Shown here piece after piece: positions 35,031-43,274 of a DNA stretch of 64,000 nucleotides. Where the stretch lies: positions 1,240,001-1,304,000 of the forward strand of contig NZ_JAPEMV010000001.1 of assembly GCF_026342355.1 (NCBI RefSeq), written 5' to 3'. A model generated the notes under the pieces. It did no database searches. It worked only from the letters and a program-made list of their open reading frames with translations, and was not told the DNA's origin. A program made the translations under genes and the position numbers. The number at the start of each line of letters is the position of its first letter. Position 1 is the stretch's first letter. The DNA comes from Streptomyces sp. NBC_00249 (lineage in GTDB: Bacteria > Actinomycetota > Actinomycetes > Streptomycetales > Streptomycetaceae).

Positions 35031-35267
35031 TCAGGCCCGGGGGCGCAGCGCGCGGCGCTCGGACTCCGAGAGGCCGCCCCAGACGCCGAAGCGCTCGTCG
35101 TTGGCGAGGGCGTACTCCAGGCAGGCCGCCCGCCCCTCGCACGCCCCGCACAGCCGCTTCGCGGCGGTGAGCGAGGAGCCCGGCTCCGGGAAGAAGAAGC
35201 TCGGGCCCGTCTGCGCGCACAGCGCGAGGTCGTACCAGGCGGGTGCGGTGGTGGTGTTCATCGGCAT
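35031..35267 (-). CDS. WhiB-family [4Fe-4S] regulator
   Basis: A 78-residue Wbl protein. The four cluster cysteines are C17, C40, C43 and C49 in the usual Cx22Cx2Cx5C spacing. The GVWGG turn follows at about residue 61, and a basic tail (SESERRALRPRA) ends it. Wbl proteins bind sigma factor region 4 and respond to NO or O2 through the cluster. Either ATG 35267 or ATG 35261 could be used. It is divergent from a TetR gene. Direct repeats GATCAAC lie in its upstream region at about 35300-35320. Confidence 0.93.
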   Translation of the reverse strand: MPMNTTTAPAWYDLALCAQTGPSFFFPEPGSSLTAAKRLCGACEGRAACLEYALANDERFGVWGGLSESERRALRPRA

Positions 35268-35356
35268 GGGCCGATCGTGGACGCTCCCGATGGACGTCCG
35301 ATCAACGCCTGATCAACACTCCGTCGGCCGGCGGGCGGTCCCGCTCCCCACAACAT

Positions 35357-35372
35357 GAACGATCGTGCGTTC
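35357..35372. promoter_or_regulatory. Candidate TetR operator ahead of the TetR gene
   Basis: GAACG-ATCGTG-CGTTC is an inverted repeat directly upstream of the TetR start. Its GAACGATCGTGC half is matched at 11 of 12 positions by a bottom-strand site upstream of the alpha/beta hydrolase gene at 37,024-37,035, so the TetR protein probably represses both. Confidence 0.6.
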
Positions 35373-35386
35373 GGTAAGCTGGGGTG

Positions 35387-36049
35387 ATGGCAGACGGGCG
35401 CGTGGAGCGCGGCAACCAGACCCGCCGGACCGTGCTCGGGCGGACCACGGAGATCGCGTCGGTGGACGGCCTGGAAGGCCTGTCCCTGGGGAAGATCGCC
35501 ACCGACCTGGGCCTGAGCAAGAGCGGGGTCTTCGCCCTGTTCGGCTCCAAGGAGGACCTCCAGCTGGCCACCGTCAGGGCCGCCGCGGAGGTCTTCGTGG
35601 AGCAGGTCGTACGGCCCGTGCGCGCGGAGCCCGCGGGGATCGCCAAGGTCTGGCTGCTGTGCGAGCGCTGGCTCGGCTACTCGGCGCGCCGGGTCTTCCC
35701 GGGCGGCTGCTTCTTCTACGCCGTCTCCGCGGAGTTCGACGCGCGGCCGGGCCCCGTACGCGACGAGATCGCCGGGGCCCGCTCGGACTGGACCCGCTAC
35801 GTGGAGCGGCTGCTCGACGAAGCGCGGCTGGCCGGGGGGTTCCGCGAAGGGGCGGGCGCCGAACAGGTGCCGCAGGTGGCCTTCGAGATCATCGCGCTGA
35901 TGGAACTGGCCAACGCCCACTCGGTGCTGCACGCGGACCCCGTGGCGTACGAGCGGGCCGGCCGGGGGATCCTCGACCGGCTGCGGGCCCTGTCGGCCGC
36001 CCCGGAGGAACTGCCGGAGCGGCCGGACGCCGCGGGCTACACCGTCTGA
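35387..36049 (+). CDS. TetR-family transcriptional regulator
   Basis: A 220-residue TetR protein. Helix-turn-helix: RTTEIASVDGLEGLSLGKIA, DLGLSKSGVFALFGSKEDL (about residues 15-60). The ligand domain holds GGCFFYAVSAEFDARPGPVRDEI, typical of the TetR_C_6/YcdC-like subgroup. ATG 35387 or the adjacent GTG 35384 could start translation. Its 3' end overlaps that of the convergent alpha/beta hydrolase by 13 bp. Shared operator-like sequences suggest it controls that hydrolase. Confidence 0.92.
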   Translation: MADGRVERGNQTRRTVLGRTTEIASVDGLEGLSLGKIATDLGLSKSGVFALFGSKEDLQLATVRAAAEVFVEQVVRPVRAEPAGIAKVWLLCERWLGYSARRVFPGGCFFYAVSAEFDARPGPVRDEIAGARSDWTRYVERLLDEARLAGGFREGAGAEQVPQVAFEIIALMELANAHSVLHADPVAYERAGRGILDRLRALSAAPEELPERPDAAGYTV

Positions 36050-36963
36050 CCGGTATCGGCGTCGGCCCGTACGGACCGGGGCACGCCTCCGGCCCGGGCC
36101 CCTCCGGCTCCGGCCCCGGGCTCCGCGAGGAACGCGGCGGCGGCCGCGATCACGTCCGGGTCCCCCAGGATCCGGCGGTGGCCCAGCCCCTGGGTCTCGA
36201 TCAGCCGGGCGCGCTCCCCGAAGGCCGCGGCGATGGCCCGTGACTGCCCGGGCACCGACATGTCGTCCTCGGTGTCGTGCACCAGCAGGATGCGCGCCGG
36301 GCTCTCGCCGGGGTCCCGGCGGGCGTCGAGGCGGCGCCAGATGTCGGGGGTGTCGGCGAAGACCCGGTGCTCGACGTGGCGGCGCAGGGCCCGCTCGGCC
36401 GCCGGTCCGACATCGAGGAAGCGGCGGAACCCGTCGACGAGGTAGTCGAAGTGGGCGATGCCCGCGAGGGCGACGACCCGCTCCACGCGGACGCCCTCGC
36501 GCAGCGTGAACAGCGTCGACAGCACGCCGATGGAGTGGGCCACCACCGCCGGGAACGGCCCGTACTCGGCGTCGAGCCGCCGGATGATGTCACGGAAGTC
36601 CCGGATCGAGGCGGCCCGGCCGCCGGACTCCCCGTGCCCGGGGGCGTCGAAGGCCACCACGCTGTGCCCCTGCGCGAGGAGCACCTCGACGAAGCCGGCG
36701 AACCGCGAGGCGCGCGAGGACCAGCCGTGCACCAGCAGGACGGGGTGCGCCCCGTCGCCCCAGCGGTACGTGGCGACCCGCACCCCGCCGACGTCCAGCC
36801 GGCCGGTCTCGGCCCGGCCCATCACCCCCGCCTCCTCGGGCCGCAGCCGGGGCCGCCCGAGGGGCCGGATGAACAGCCCGAAGGCGATCCGCCCGGCCGG
36901 CCCGGGGGCGACCCGGGCGGCTATGTCGAGGGTGGTGCTCAGGAGTGAAGCCAAGGGACGCAT
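36037..36963 (-). CDS. Alpha/beta hydrolase
   Basis: A 308-residue alpha/beta-hydrolase: oxyanion-side LLVHGWSSRA, FDAPGHGES, nucleophile elbow AHSIGVL (Ser), acid in LLVHDTEDDMSV and His in GLGHRRILGD. The catalytic triad is complete. Substrate unknown; esterase or lipase-like. ATG 36963 has GGAGA eight bases upstream; a longer ATG start is less likely. It faces the TetR gene and shares an operator-like motif with it. Confidence 0.9.
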   Translation of the reverse strand: MRPLASLLSTTLDIAARVAPGPAGRIAFGLFIRPLGRPRLRPEEAGVMGRAETGRLDVGGVRVATYRWGDGAHPVLLVHGWSSRASRFAGFVEVLLAQGHSVVAFDAPGHGESGGRAASIRDFRDIIRRLDAEYGPFPAVVAHSIGVLSTLFTLREGVRVERVVALAGIAHFDYLVDGFRRFLDVGPAAERALRRHVEHRVFADTPDIWRRLDARRDPGESPARILLVHDTEDDMSVPGQSRAIAAAFGERARLIETQGLGHRRILGDPDVIAAAAAFLAEPGAGAGGARAGGVPRSVRADADTGQTV

Positions 36964-37023
36964 GCCCGGTTCTCCGGATCTCCTCGGAAGGCCAGATGCC
37001 ACTGGCAGGATGCGGAGATATTA

Positions 37024-37035
37024 GCACGGTCGTTC
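37024..37035 (-). promoter_or_regulatory. Hydrolase-side copy of the TetR operator motif
   Basis: The bottom strand reads GAACGACCGTGC, differing at one base from GAACGATCGTGC ahead of the TetR gene. It lies about 60 bp upstream of the hydrolase start codon, where a repressor would act. Confidence 0.5.
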
Positions 37036-37103
37036 GTGTTCTTTTCTGGCCGCATGACACCCGCACACGGCAGCCCCTCACCGAGGCCGCCGGAAGAGAC
37101 GGC

Positions 37104-37268
37104 CTAGTGCTGTGACCGGAAAGGTTCACCGTGTCGCGGCGCCCGGCACGGCACCTCGCGGCGTTGTCGGACCACCCGAGTACGTCCAGTACGAGCGGCG
37201 GCCCTCCGCCTTGCGAGGTACCGCACCGGACACCGCGACCCGGCAAACCTTTCCGGCCACAGCACTAG
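37104..37268. mobile_element. 165-bp MITE-like palindromic element
   Basis: Both ends read inward CTAGTGCTGTG(A/G)CCGG and continue AAAGGTT, and the two arms stay complementary with mostly transition differences for over 50 bases (CCGNGTCGCGG, CGGNACCTCGC). The centre (GTAC-GTCCA-GTAC) completes one long hairpin. It has no coding capacity. The terminal CTAG may include a TA target duplication as left by IS630/Tc1-type transposases. The right end supplies the stop codon of the HAD gene. Confidence 0.75.
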
Positions 37269-37750
37269 ACGCCCGCGCCGCCCAACCAGCACGCGAGGAC
37301 GTCGAAGTCCTCGCCCGTCAGGCCGGTACGGGGGTCGACGCGGTGCAGGAGCGTGGGGGCCGGGTGGTGGGCCGCGGTCCAGGCGCGGTCGGCGGGGGTG
37401 ATCTCGTCATCGGCCCAGGCGTACGGGCGGCCGGCCGCCCAGGCGGAGAGGTGGCGGGTCTTCCAGTGCAGCCCGTCCCGGCCCTCCGCCTCGGAGGGCT
37501 CCGGCCAGTCGACCACCGCCAGGTCCGGCAGGCCGATCCGCGGGGCGACGGCCTCGTTGGCCTGGTCGCCCCAGGTCGTGGCCCACACCAGCTCGCACGG
37601 CAGCCGGAGCAGCCGGGGGCCGAGGGCGGGGTCGAGGCGGCCGAGCAAGGGGTTCCCCGAGGACTCCCACCGGCCGGGCGCCACCCGGTACCCCGTTCCC
37701 CCGAAGGGGATCAGCGGGCCGTCGACGTCGAGGAAGAGCAGTGCTGCCAT
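37265..37750 (-). CDS. HAD-like domain protein
   Basis: A 161-residue protein with the HAD motif I FLDVDGPL near its start, then LLRLPCELVWATTWGDQANE (motif II-like Thr) and LHWKTRHLSAWAAGRPYAWADDEI (motif III/IV-like Lys and Asp pair). It resembles the HAD domain found alone in actinomycetes and in Swiss-army-knife RNA-repair proteins; a phosphatase reaction is likely but the substrate is unknown. Its TAG stop is formed by the terminal CTAG of the adjacent palindromic element, so the C-terminus may have been altered by insertion. Confidence 0.8.
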   Translation of the reverse strand: MAALLFLDVDGPLIPFGGTGYRVAPGRWESSGNPLLGRLDPALGPRLLRLPCELVWATTWGDQANEAVAPRIGLPDLAVVDWPEPSEAEGRDGLHWKTRHLSAWAAGRPYAWADDEITPADRAWTAAHHPAPTLLHRVDPRTGLTGEDFDVLACWLGGAGV

Positions 37751-37764
37751 GCCCGCACCCTAGG

Positions 37765-38700
37765 TCACGGGACGAGGACCAGACGGCCGCGCAGGCCGCC
37801 CCCGGCCAGGCGGCGGTGGGCTTCCGGGGCCTGCGCCAGGGGCAGGGTCCCGGCGACCCGCAGGGTCAGGCGCCCGGCGTCGACGAGCGCGGACAGGGCG
37901 GCGAGCTGCGCGCCGTCGGCCGCCACCCACAGCTCCGCGACCCGGATCCCGCGCAGGGCGACCGGCGCCGCTCCCGCGACGACGGAGACGAAGGCGCCCC
38001 GGTTGCGCACCGCGCCCAGCGCCGGGACTCCGAGCACGGCCGCGTCCAGGGCCCCGTCCGCTCCCCCGGGCACGGCCGCCCGGACCCCCTCGGCCAGGTC
38101 CGCCCCGCGCGGGACGAACCACTCGGCGCCGGCGGACCGTACGAACTCCTCGTCCGCCGGGGCCGCCGAAGCCACCACCCGCAGCCCCCGTTCGACGGCG
38201 AGCTCCACCGCGAAGCCGCCCACCGCGCCCGCGGCCCCGGTCACCAGCAGGGTGGAGCCGGGGGCCAGGCTGAGCAGGTCCAGCCCCTGCCACGCGGTGA
38301 GCCCGTTCAGCGGCAGGGTGGCCGCCGCCGGGGCGCCCGCCGAGCCGGGGGCCGGGGCTACCGCGCCCACGTCCAGCACCACGGCCTCGGCGTAGGTGCC
38401 GAGCGGGACGTCGAGCCGGTCGCGCAGGCCGATCACCCGGTCCCCGACGGCGAAGCCCGTCACCCCCGCGCCGGTCTCCTCCACCACCCCGGCCACGTCC
38501 CAGCCGATCCCGGTGACCTCCCGGGGCGCCATCAGCCCCGCCGCCTCCAGCGCTCCCGCCCTGGTCGCGGCATCCACCGGGTTGACGGCGGCGGCCTCGA
38601 CCCGGATCCGCAGCCGGCCCGGGCCTGTGGCCGGCACCGCGGTCTCCACGTACTCCAGCACTTCGGGCCCTCCGGCCGAACGCACCACCACTGCCCTCAT
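37765..38700 (-). CDS. NADP-dependent medium-chain alcohol dehydrogenase/quinone oxidoreductase
   Basis: A 311-residue MDR-family protein without zinc ligands: VVVRSAGGPEVLEYVET, NPVDAATRAG, IGWDVAGVVEETG, and the cofactor loop LLVTGAAGAVGGFAVELA. It probably reduces quinones or enones with NADPH. A perfect palindrome 75 bp upstream is likely its operator; such genes are often controlled by HxlR or MarR regulators, but none is adjacent. The HAD gene lies 14 bp downstream on the same strand. Confidence 0.9.
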   Translation of the reverse strand: MRAVVVRSAGGPEVLEYVETAVPATGPGRLRIRVEAAAVNPVDAATRAGALEAAGLMAPREVTGIGWDVAGVVEETGAGVTGFAVGDRVIGLRDRLDVPLGTYAEAVVLDVGAVAPAPGSAGAPAAATLPLNGLTAWQGLDLLSLAPGSTLLVTGAAGAVGGFAVELAVERGLRVVASAAPADEEFVRSAGAEWFVPRGADLAEGVRAAVPGGADGALDAAVLGVPALGAVRNRGAFVSVVAGAAPVALRGIRVAELWVAADGAQLAALSALVDAGRLTLRVAGTLPLAQAPEAHRRLAGGGLRGRLVLVP

Positions 38701-38774
38701 GTTCCTGCCCCTCCTCGACCGCCCGTCCTTCCTCGGTCCTCACCGTAGGAAGGGCAACCCGCAGGAGGTAGAAG

Positions 38775-38788
38775 GCACTTCGAAGTGC
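38775..38788. promoter_or_regulatory. Perfect 14-bp palindrome upstream of the NADP oxidoreductase
   Basis: GCACTTCGAAGTGC is a perfect palindrome, flanked by GGTAGAAG and GTACC so that weaker symmetry extends outward. It lies 75 bp before the start of the oxidoreductase gene in a 133-bp gap. It has the form of an HxlR/MarR-type operator. Confidence 0.6.
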
Positions 38789-38833
38789 GTACCGCACCCG
38801 GAGGTGAGCGGGCCGGGCGGCCGGGCCCGGGGG

Positions 38834-39853
38834 TCAGTCGTCGTGCTTGGCGCGGCTCGGCTGGACCCGCTTGGGCTCGCCGGGCATCTTCGGGTAGTCC
38901 GGAGGGTAGGGCATGTCCCCCAGGCCGTGTTCGTGTTCGTCGCGGGCGGCGAGCTCCAGCACGGCCTCCAGGCCGAAGGCGTGCTCGTCCATGTCGGCGT
39001 GCAGGTCGCCCAGTTCGGCGAACCGCGCCGGCATCGTCACGATGTCGAAGTCGCGCGGCTCCGCGTCGTCCACCTCGTCCCAGCGCAGCGGCGCCGAGAC
39101 CGGGGCGTGCGGGCGCGGGCGGACGGAGTAGGCCGAGGCGATGGTGCGGTCGCGGGCGGTCTGGTTGTAGTCGACGAAGATCCGCTCGCCGCGCTCCTCC
39201 TTCCACCAGGCGGTGGTGACCTTGCCCGGCATGCGCCGCTCCAGCTCCCGGCCCAGGGCGATCGCGCACCGGCGGACCTCGGTGAAGGTCCAGCGCGGCT
39301 CGATCGGCACGAACACGTGCAGCCCGCGCCCGCCCGAGGTCTTGGGCCAGCCGCGCAGGCCCAACTCCTCGAGCAGGACCCGTAGTTCGTGGGCCGCCGC
39401 CACCGCGTGGTGGTAGTCGGTGCCCGGCTGCGGGTCCAGGTCGATGCGCAGTTCGTCGGGCCGGTCGGTGTCCTCGCGGCGCACCGGCCAGGGGTGGAAG
39501 GTGAGGCAGCCCAGATTCGCGGCCCACAGGACGGCGGCCGGCTCGGTCGGGCAGATCTCGTCCGCCGTGCGGCCGCTGGGGAAGGCGATGTGCGCGGTCG
39601 GGATCCAGTCGGGCAGGTTCTTGGGGGCCCGTTTCTGGAAGAAGGACTCCCCCTCCACCCCGTCCGGGAACCGCTCCAGGGTCGTGGGCCTGTTGCGCAG
39701 GGCGCGGATGATCCCGTCGGCGACGGCGAGGTAGTACTCGGCGACGTCCCTCTTGGTGAGGCCCCGCTCCGGGAAGTACACCTTGTCCGGGCTGGACAGC
39801 CGTACCGTCCGCCCGCCGGCTTCGAGCTCGATCGCACCACCCGCAGCACCCAT
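38834..39853 (-). CDS. LigD-type polymerase/primase domain protein (NHEJ)
   Basis: A 339-residue stand-alone polymerase domain of the LigD (AEP superfamily) type: VRLSSPDKVYFPERGLTKRDVAEYY, RFPDGVEGESFFQKRAPK, ELRIDLDPQPGTDY (catalytic Asp pair), KTSGGRGLHVFVPI and VFVDYNQTARDRTIASAYSVR-like near 240. These proteins fill gaps during non-homologous end joining with Ku and a ligase. ATG 39853 is chosen. It is divergent from an ATP-dependent DNA ligase across 75 bp, so the two NHEJ enzymes are likely co-regulated. No ku gene is in the window. Confidence 0.93.
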   Translation of the reverse strand: MGAAGGAIELEAGGRTVRLSSPDKVYFPERGLTKRDVAEYYLAVADGIIRALRNRPTTLERFPDGVEGESFFQKRAPKNLPDWIPTAHIAFPSGRTADEICPTEPAAVLWAANLGCLTFHPWPVRREDTDRPDELRIDLDPQPGTDYHHAVAAAHELRVLLEELGLRGWPKTSGGRGLHVFVPIEPRWTFTEVRRCAIALGRELERRMPGKVTTAWWKEERGERIFVDYNQTARDRTIASAYSVRPRPHAPVSAPLRWDEVDDAEPRDFDIVTMPARFAELGDLHADMDEHAFGLEAVLELAARDEHEHGLGDMPYPPDYPKMPGEPKRVQPSRAKHDD

Positions 39854-39928
39854 GTGCGCCACGGTAGGCGGGCTCGACCGGGGGCGCATACCGGGCGGGG
39901 CCGGACGTACCACCGCAGAATCTCAGGT

Positions 39929-40996
39929 ATGGATCTGCCGGTGATGCCCCCCGTGAAGCCGATGCTCGCCAAGTCCGTGGCGAAGATCCCGCCCGGGATG
40001 CAGTACGAGGCCAAATGGGACGGCTTCCGCGCGATCGTGCACCGCGACGGCGACGAGGTCGAGATCGGCAGCCGCACCGGCAAGAGCCTGACCAGGTACT
40101 TCCCCGAGCTGGTGAGCGCGCTGAAGGAGAATCTGCCGCCCCGCTGCGTCGTGGACGGGGAGATCGTGGTCGTCCACGGCCGGCGGCTCGACTTCGACCG
40201 GCTGACCGAGCGGATCCATCCCGCCGCCTCCCGCGTGAAGCTGCTGGCCGAGACGACCCCGGCCAGTTTCGTCGCCTTCGACCTGCTCGCGCTCGGCGAC
40301 GAGGCGCTCCTCGACACCCCGCTCGGCGAACGCCGTGCCGCCCTCACCCGTGCCCTGTCCACCGCTCGGCCCCCCGTGCACCTCGCGCCCGCGACCACCG
40401 ACCCCGCACTCGCGCGGGAGTGGTTCGAGCGGTTCGAGGGCGCCGGACTGGACGGGGTGGTCGCGAAGCCCCTCGACCTCCCCTACCGGCCCGATGCCCG
40501 GATCATGTTCAAGATCAAGCACGAGCGTACGGCGGACGTCGTCGTCGCGGGTTTCCGTTTCCACAAGAGCGGTCCGATCATCGGATCGCTCCTCCTCGGC
40601 CTGTACGACGAGCAGGGCGCGCTCCAGCACGTGGGCGTCTGCGCCGCCTTCCCCATGAAGCGCCGGGCCGAACTCGTGGAGGAACTGGAACCACTGCGCA
40701 TGCCGGATCCGGCCGGCCACCCCTGGGCCGCGTGGGCCGAGGAGTCCGCGCACGAGAGCGCCCGGCTGCCGGGCGCGCAGAGCCGCTGGACGGGCAAGAA
40801 GGACCTGTCCTGGGTGCCGCTGCGCCCCGAGCGGGTCTGCGAGGTGAAGTACGACCACATGGAGGGCGACCGCTTCCGGCACACCGCGCAGTTCGGCCGC
40901 TGGCGGCCCGACCGGGAACCGGAGAGCTGTACGTACGCCCAGCTCGAGGAGGTCGTCGGCTACGACCTCGGCGAGGTACTGGGCTCCCCCGGCTGA
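39929..40996 (+). CDS. ATP-dependent DNA ligase (LigD/LigC-type ligase domain)
   Basis: A 355-residue ligase. K29 in YEAKWDGFRA is the adenylated lysine (motif I). IGSRTGKSLTRYFPEL (motif Ia/II), FVAFDLLAL (III), GLDGVVAKPLDLPY (IV) and MFKIKHERTADVVV (V) follow, then an OB-fold domain ending in EVKYDHMEGDRFRHTAQFGRWR. It seals nicks or ends using ATP. ATG 39929 gives the usual N-terminus. It pairs with the divergent LigD polymerase, a split form of multi-domain LigD. Confidence 0.94.
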   Translation: MDLPVMPPVKPMLAKSVAKIPPGMQYEAKWDGFRAIVHRDGDEVEIGSRTGKSLTRYFPELVSALKENLPPRCVVDGEIVVVHGRRLDFDRLTERIHPAASRVKLLAETTPASFVAFDLLALGDEALLDTPLGERRAALTRALSTARPPVHLAPATTDPALAREWFERFEGAGLDGVVAKPLDLPYRPDARIMFKIKHERTADVVVAGFRFHKSGPIIGSLLLGLYDEQGALQHVGVCAAFPMKRRAELVEELEPLRMPDPAGHPWAAWAEESAHESARLPGAQSRWTGKKDLSWVPLRPERVCEVKYDHMEGDRFRHTAQFGRWRPDREPESCTYAQLEEVVGYDLGEVLGSPG

Positions 40997-41017
40997 GCCG
41001 GGCCCCCGGTCGGGGTT

Positions 41018-42475
41018 TCAGGCTGCCGTGAGCTTCTCCCACTGCGCCCGGTCCGGCCCCGTGCCGCCCGGCACCCAGTCGGGCCGCGCGGCGAGCCAGC
41101 GCGCCACCCGGGCCCGGATCCCCGGATCCGCGTAGGCCGTTCCGGGCGGTTCGGCCAGGTGCCGGACCCTGGCCCGGGCCCGCATCACCTCCGGGTCGTC
41201 CAGCGCGCACTCGAACAGCGCGGCCACCCCGCGCGCCGTCCCCGTACGCCGCGCCGCCCCCGTCCGCCCGGCCCCGCCCGTCCGCCCGGCCGCACCCGCC
41301 AGCCCGGCCACCCCCGTGGAGAACCGCTCCCCGATGGCCGCGTCGGCGACGACCTGGTAGTCGAACCAGGGCTTCAGCGTCCACACGGCCCAGTCGTGGT
41401 AGCCGGCGGCGAACCGGGCCGAGCCGGGGTCCTGGTGGGCCGTGCGGGCCACCCGCCGCGCCGCCCACAGGGCGAGGGAGGTCCCCTGCCCGAGGGTCGG
41501 GTTGGTGTGGGTGAGGGCGTCCCCGACCGGCACCAGCCCGCTCACCACCGGCCCCCGCTCGTCGGCCAGGGCGTGCCACCGGTTGTCCAGGCTCGCGGTG
41601 GCCAGCACCCCGGTCAGCGGTTCGGCGCCCAGTCCCAGCCAGGCGCCGCCGGGCGGGAAGGCCCGGGCCGCGGCCTCGAAGACGCCGGGGTCGCGCAGGG
41701 CGGACCGGGTGGGGTCCGAGGTGTGGAGGAACAGGGTCACGGCGAAGACCCGGTTGTCGGCCGGGAAGACGGCGCAGCCCGCGAAGCCGCCGCCGGTCAC
41801 CGTCCAGGGGCGGCGCGGCCCCTCCTCCATGCCCGGGGGCAGCCGGTACCAGCGGCAGAAGTACGCGAGCCCCGTGCGGTGCCGCTCGGCCGTACCGGGG
41901 CGGCAGCCGGCCGCCGCGAGCCATCGCGCGACCCCGCCGCGGCGGCCGGCCGCGTCCACGACGAGGTCGCCCCCGTACGCGCCGCCGCGGGTGCTCACCC
42001 CGGTCACCCGGATCCCGGACCCGGCCCCGGCCCCGGCCGCCGTCATGAGCCCGGTGACCGGCTCCCCGTGGCGCAGCACCACGCCCGGTTCGGCGCGCAG
42101 CGCGGTGGCCAGGGCGCTCTCCAGCACGATGCGCCGGGCCTCGATCATGACCAGGTCCTCGTCGCCGGGCCGCGCGGGCGGCCGTACGTCGAACCAGTCC
42201 AGCTCGTGCCGCTCGCGGGCGCCGAGCCGGAGCATCTCGGCGTGGACGTCGGGCAGCTCGGTGCGCAGCAGCGTGCGGGCGGCTCCGAGCAGGACGTGCG
42301 GCTGGGCCGCCTGCGGTACGGCGGGGCGGCGCCAGCCGAAGGAGTCCCGGTCGAGGGCGGTACCCGGAGCACGGGGGTCGTTCTCGAACACTTCGGCCGT
42401 GTGTCCTTGCCGGGCCAGGAGCAGGGCGGTGGCCGCCCCCGCGACCCCTCCGCCGATGAGCAGCACGTGCGCCAT
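41018..42475 (-). CDS. FAD-dependent monooxygenase (NAD(P)-binding flavoprotein)
   Basis: A 485-residue flavoprotein. The N-terminal dinucleotide fold LLIGGGVAGAATALLLARQG, the middle DLVVDAAGRRGGVARWLAAAG and the FAD motif PVGDALTHTNPTLGQGTSLAL define a group A hydroxylase/geranylgeranyl-reductase-like protein. A low-complexity Ala-Gly-Arg-Thr insert (about residues 388-415) interrupts the C-terminal part. ATG 42475 starts it. Substrate unknown. It is divergent from an XRE-cupin regulator, which probably controls it. Confidence 0.87.
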   Translation of the reverse strand: MAHVLLIGGGVAGAATALLLARQGHTAEVFENDPRAPGTALDRDSFGWRRPAVPQAAQPHVLLGAARTLLRTELPDVHAEMLRLGARERHELDWFDVRPPARPGDEDLVMIEARRIVLESALATALRAEPGVVLRHGEPVTGLMTAAGAGAGSGIRVTGVSTRGGAYGGDLVVDAAGRRGGVARWLAAAGCRPGTAERHRTGLAYFCRWYRLPPGMEEGPRRPWTVTGGGFAGCAVFPADNRVFAVTLFLHTSDPTRSALRDPGVFEAAARAFPPGGAWLGLGAEPLTGVLATASLDNRWHALADERGPVVSGLVPVGDALTHTNPTLGQGTSLALWAARRVARTAHQDPGSARFAAGYHDWAVWTLKPWFDYQVVADAAIGERFSTGVAGLAGAAGRTGGAGRTGAARRTGTARGVAALFECALDDPEVMRARARVRHLAEPPGTAYADPGIRARVARWLAARPDWVPGGTGPDRAQWEKLTAA

Positions 42476-42627
42476 GCGGATCCCCCTGGACGGACGAGAC
42501 GGACGAGGACGAAGTACGACGATCGGACCGCCAGAGCCTGCACTGCCGCGACCTGGCCGAAACTCGTACATCTGTCCGACATTCGTATCTGCGTCCACTA
42601 CCTGTATGGGGCAGTTGACAAATCGGC

Positions 42628-42642
42628 TTGCCGAAGCGGCAA
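42628..42642. promoter_or_regulatory. Small inverted repeat at the XRE-cupin start
   Basis: TTGCCG-AAG-CGGCAA has 6-bp perfect arms and lies 8 bp before ATG 42651, just after a TTGACA at 42615. It may be an autoregulatory site. If TTGACA is the -35 element, the transcript would begin at or next to the start codon (leaderless), though no good -10 box is present. Confidence 0.4.
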
Positions 42643-42650
42643 ATGGGGAC

Positions 42651-43274
42651 ATGGCTGCCGACGAACGCGACGAGGAACTCGCCGGGGTGCTCACCGCCGT
42701 GGGGCCGCGGCTGCGCGCACTGCGCCAGCAGCGCGGGGTCACCCTGGCCCAGCTCAGCGAGACCACCGGGATCTCGCTCTCCACCCTGTCCCGGCTGGAG
42801 TCCGGGCAGCGGCGGCCCACCCTGGAGCTGCTGCTCCCGTTGGCCAAGGCGCACCGGGTACCGCTCGACGAGCTCGTCGGCGCGCCCGAGACCGGGGATC
42901 CCCGGATCCGCCCGCGCCCCTTCGTCCGGCACGGCAACACCTACATCCCGCTGACCCGCAACCTCGGCGGTGTGCAGGCCTACAAGCTGATCCTGCCGCC
43001 GCTGGACGGACCCCCGCCCGAGCGCGAGCTCCGCACCCACGAGGGCTACGAGTGGCTCTACGTGCTGTCCGGGCGCGTACGCCTGCTGCTGGGCGAACAC
43101 GACCTGGTCCTCGGCCCCGGAGAGGCGGCCGAGTTCGACACGCGCGTCCCGCACGTCTTCTTCAACGCGGGACCGCAGACCGCCGAGTTCCTCAGCATGT
43201 TCGGCCCCCAGGGCGAGCGCATCCACGTACGGGCCAAGCCCACCGCCCGGCCCCAGGAAGGAAACCCCGCATGA
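42651..43274 (+). CDS. XRE-family regulator with C-terminal cupin domain
   Basis: A 207-residue protein. The helix-turn-helix is RLRALRQQRGVTLAQLSETTGISLSTLSRLESG (about residues 15-50). The cupin is EWLYVLSGRVRLLLGEHDLVLGPGEAAEFDTRVPHVFFNAG (about 130-180). This HTH_3-cupin_2 layout is common for regulators of amine, amino-acid or detoxification genes. ATG 42651 is used here; ATG 42606 would add 15 residues. The stop overlaps the start of the NUDIX gene (ATGA). Confidence 0.9.
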   Translation: MAADERDEELAGVLTAVGPRLRALRQQRGVTLAQLSETTGISLSTLSRLESGQRRPTLELLLPLAKAHRVPLDELVGAPETGDPRIRPRPFVRHGNTYIPLTRNLGGVQAYKLILPPLDGPPPERELRTHEGYEWLYVLSGRVRLLLGEHDLVLGPGEAAEFDTRVPHVFFNAGPQTAEFLSMFGPQGERIHVRAKPTARPQEGNPA

